Below are positions 63,573-64,000 of a DNA stretch of 64,000 nucleotides, piece by piece. Numbering within the stretch: the first letter of the stretch is position 1; the number at the start of each line of letters is the position of its first letter. A program made the translations under genes and the position numbers. The stretch is from an uncultured Collinsella sp. (lineage in GTDB: Bacteria; Actinomycetota; Coriobacteriia; Coriobacteriales; Coriobacteriaceae). The DNA lies in assembly GCA_900752015.1 (NCBI GenBank), contig CAADTZ010000019.1, positions 18,310 to 82,309 on the forward strand, in the 5' to 3' direction. The notes under the pieces are model-generated. The model made no database searches. It was not told the DNA's origin and was given only the letters and a program-made list of their open reading frames with translations.

Positions 63573-63603
63573 AAAAAGGCCCGAACCAATACGGTCCGGG
63601 CCT
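63573..63603 (-). terminator. Intrinsic terminator of the ferritin-like gene
   Basis: On the minus strand AGGCCCGGACC/GGTTCGGGCCT (one G-U pair) is followed by TTTTTCG, just past the stop of the gene at 63638. Confidence 0.85.
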
Positions 63604-63637
63604 CATCGAGCTTGAGGTTATGTCTCAGGCGGTTGGC

Positions 63638-64000
63638 TTAGCCAAAGTAGCGCTTGAGCAGGCCGGCGAAAGCCTTGCCGTGGCGGGCCTCGTCGCGAGC
63701 CATCTCGTGCACGGTGTCGTGGATGGCATCGAGGCCGGCGGCCTTGGCACGCTTGGCAAGATCGGTCTTGCCGGCGGTGGCGCCGTTCTCGGCCTCAACG
63801 CGCATCTCGAGGTTCTTCTTGGTGGAGTCGGTCACGACCTCGCCCAGGAGCTCGGCGAACTTGGCGGCATGCTCGGCCTCCTCGTGGGCAGCCTTTTCCC
63901 AGTACAGGCCGATCTCGGAATACCCCGCGCTATGAGCGACTCGAGCCATGGCCAGGTACATACCGACCTCAGAGCTCTCGCCCTCAAAGTTGGCGCGCAG
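63638..64000 (-). CDS. Ferritin-like / rubrerythrin-family protein (5' end outside window)
   Basis: The last 120 residues of a ferritin-like diiron protein. The helix motifs [36 protein letters not shown] and [16 protein letters not shown] carry the Glu/His ligands (ExxH twice). This resembles the rubrerythrin-type NADH-peroxidase proteins of anaerobes; a rubredoxin-like domain may exist outside. The frame is open to the window edge; the Met at 63961 is internal, not the start. Confidence 0.8.
   Translation of the reverse strand: MRANFEGESSEVGMYLAMARVAHSAGYSEIGLYWEKAAHEEAEHAAKFAELLGEVVTDSTKKNLEMRVEAENGATAGKTDLAKRAKAAGLDAIHDTVHEMARDEARHGKAFAGLLKRYFG

Overview
The window reads as a chromosomal segment of a high-GC, gut-associated Coriobacteriia bacterium, most likely Collinsella or a close relative. 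This is inferred from codon use, gene content (bile salt hydrolase, PdxS/PdxT/PdxR, many DMT/MATE/MFS exporters, stand-alone AAA ATPases, a flavodoxin-ferredoxin fusion) and frequent short palindromic intergenic elements. No rRNA, tRNA, CRISPR array, prophage or transposase gene was seen. Genes are short and tightly packed, with strong AAGGAG-type ribosome binding sites that fix most starts.

Layout. 1-9.4 kb: edge fragment, a hybrid sensor kinase with two solute-binding sensor domains, a K+ channel, a LOG-family protein, a ClC channel, an EFR1-type flavoprotein, a DMT exporter, and a YtrA-type GntR regulator with its ABC exporter. 9.5-20.5 kb: prfC, a VUT-family transporter, an SDR, ung, a DMT/LysR divergent pair, a MATE exporter, rlmA, rsmJ, a GNAT enzyme and small proteins. 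20.7-27.7 kb: a TetM-like ribosomal-protection GTPase, then a UvrA2-like ABC ATPase between two paralogous AAA ATPases, all punctuated by GGGACAG-core palindromes. 27.7-35.9 kb: trmL, a COG0523 GTPase, a Spx/ArsC-like protein, an FMN reductase, a tandem-GGDEF protein beside a decayed EAL remnant, a patatin, and a TPP-riboswitch-controlled thiM / thiamine-binding / thiE operon. 36-47.5 kb: HAD phosphatase, a LysR next to a MetE-like methyltransferase, an esterase, an NCS2 purine permease, a peptide-deformylase homologue without the catalytic Glu, bile salt hydrolase, kup and a second DMT/LysR pair. 47.6-55.5 kb: an XRE-HTH/aminotransferase fusion with its own operator-like repeats, then a catabolic cluster (amidohydrolase, two ceramidase-like proteins, PTS EIIBC) ending at a convergent LysR gene. 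55.5-64 kb: a peptide deformylase with an intact catalytic motif, an MFS exporter, an RGG-repeat protein, a 100-nt inverted repeat, pdxT/pdxS with divergent pdxR, a nuclease-like gene flanked by two near-identical 122-123 bp elements, and the start-truncated end of a ferritin-like gene.

How genes work together. PdxR and PdxST form a PLP synthesis/regulation unit. The thi operon salvages thiazole under TPP control. The YtrA-type regulator overlaps a two-gene ABC exporter unit. The EIIBC/ceramidase-like/amidohydrolase set looks like import plus cytoplasmic amide hydrolysis of an unknown glycoconjugate.

The most unusual features are non-coding. Palindromic elements of at least two classes sit exactly at 3' ends of genes and supply their stop codons: 22768 and 27749 in one class, 61964 and 63384 in another. 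The 61964/63384 pair flanks an AbiEi-like/PD-(D/E)XK gene and resembles an undescribed non-autonomous mobile element, or a cassette built from one.
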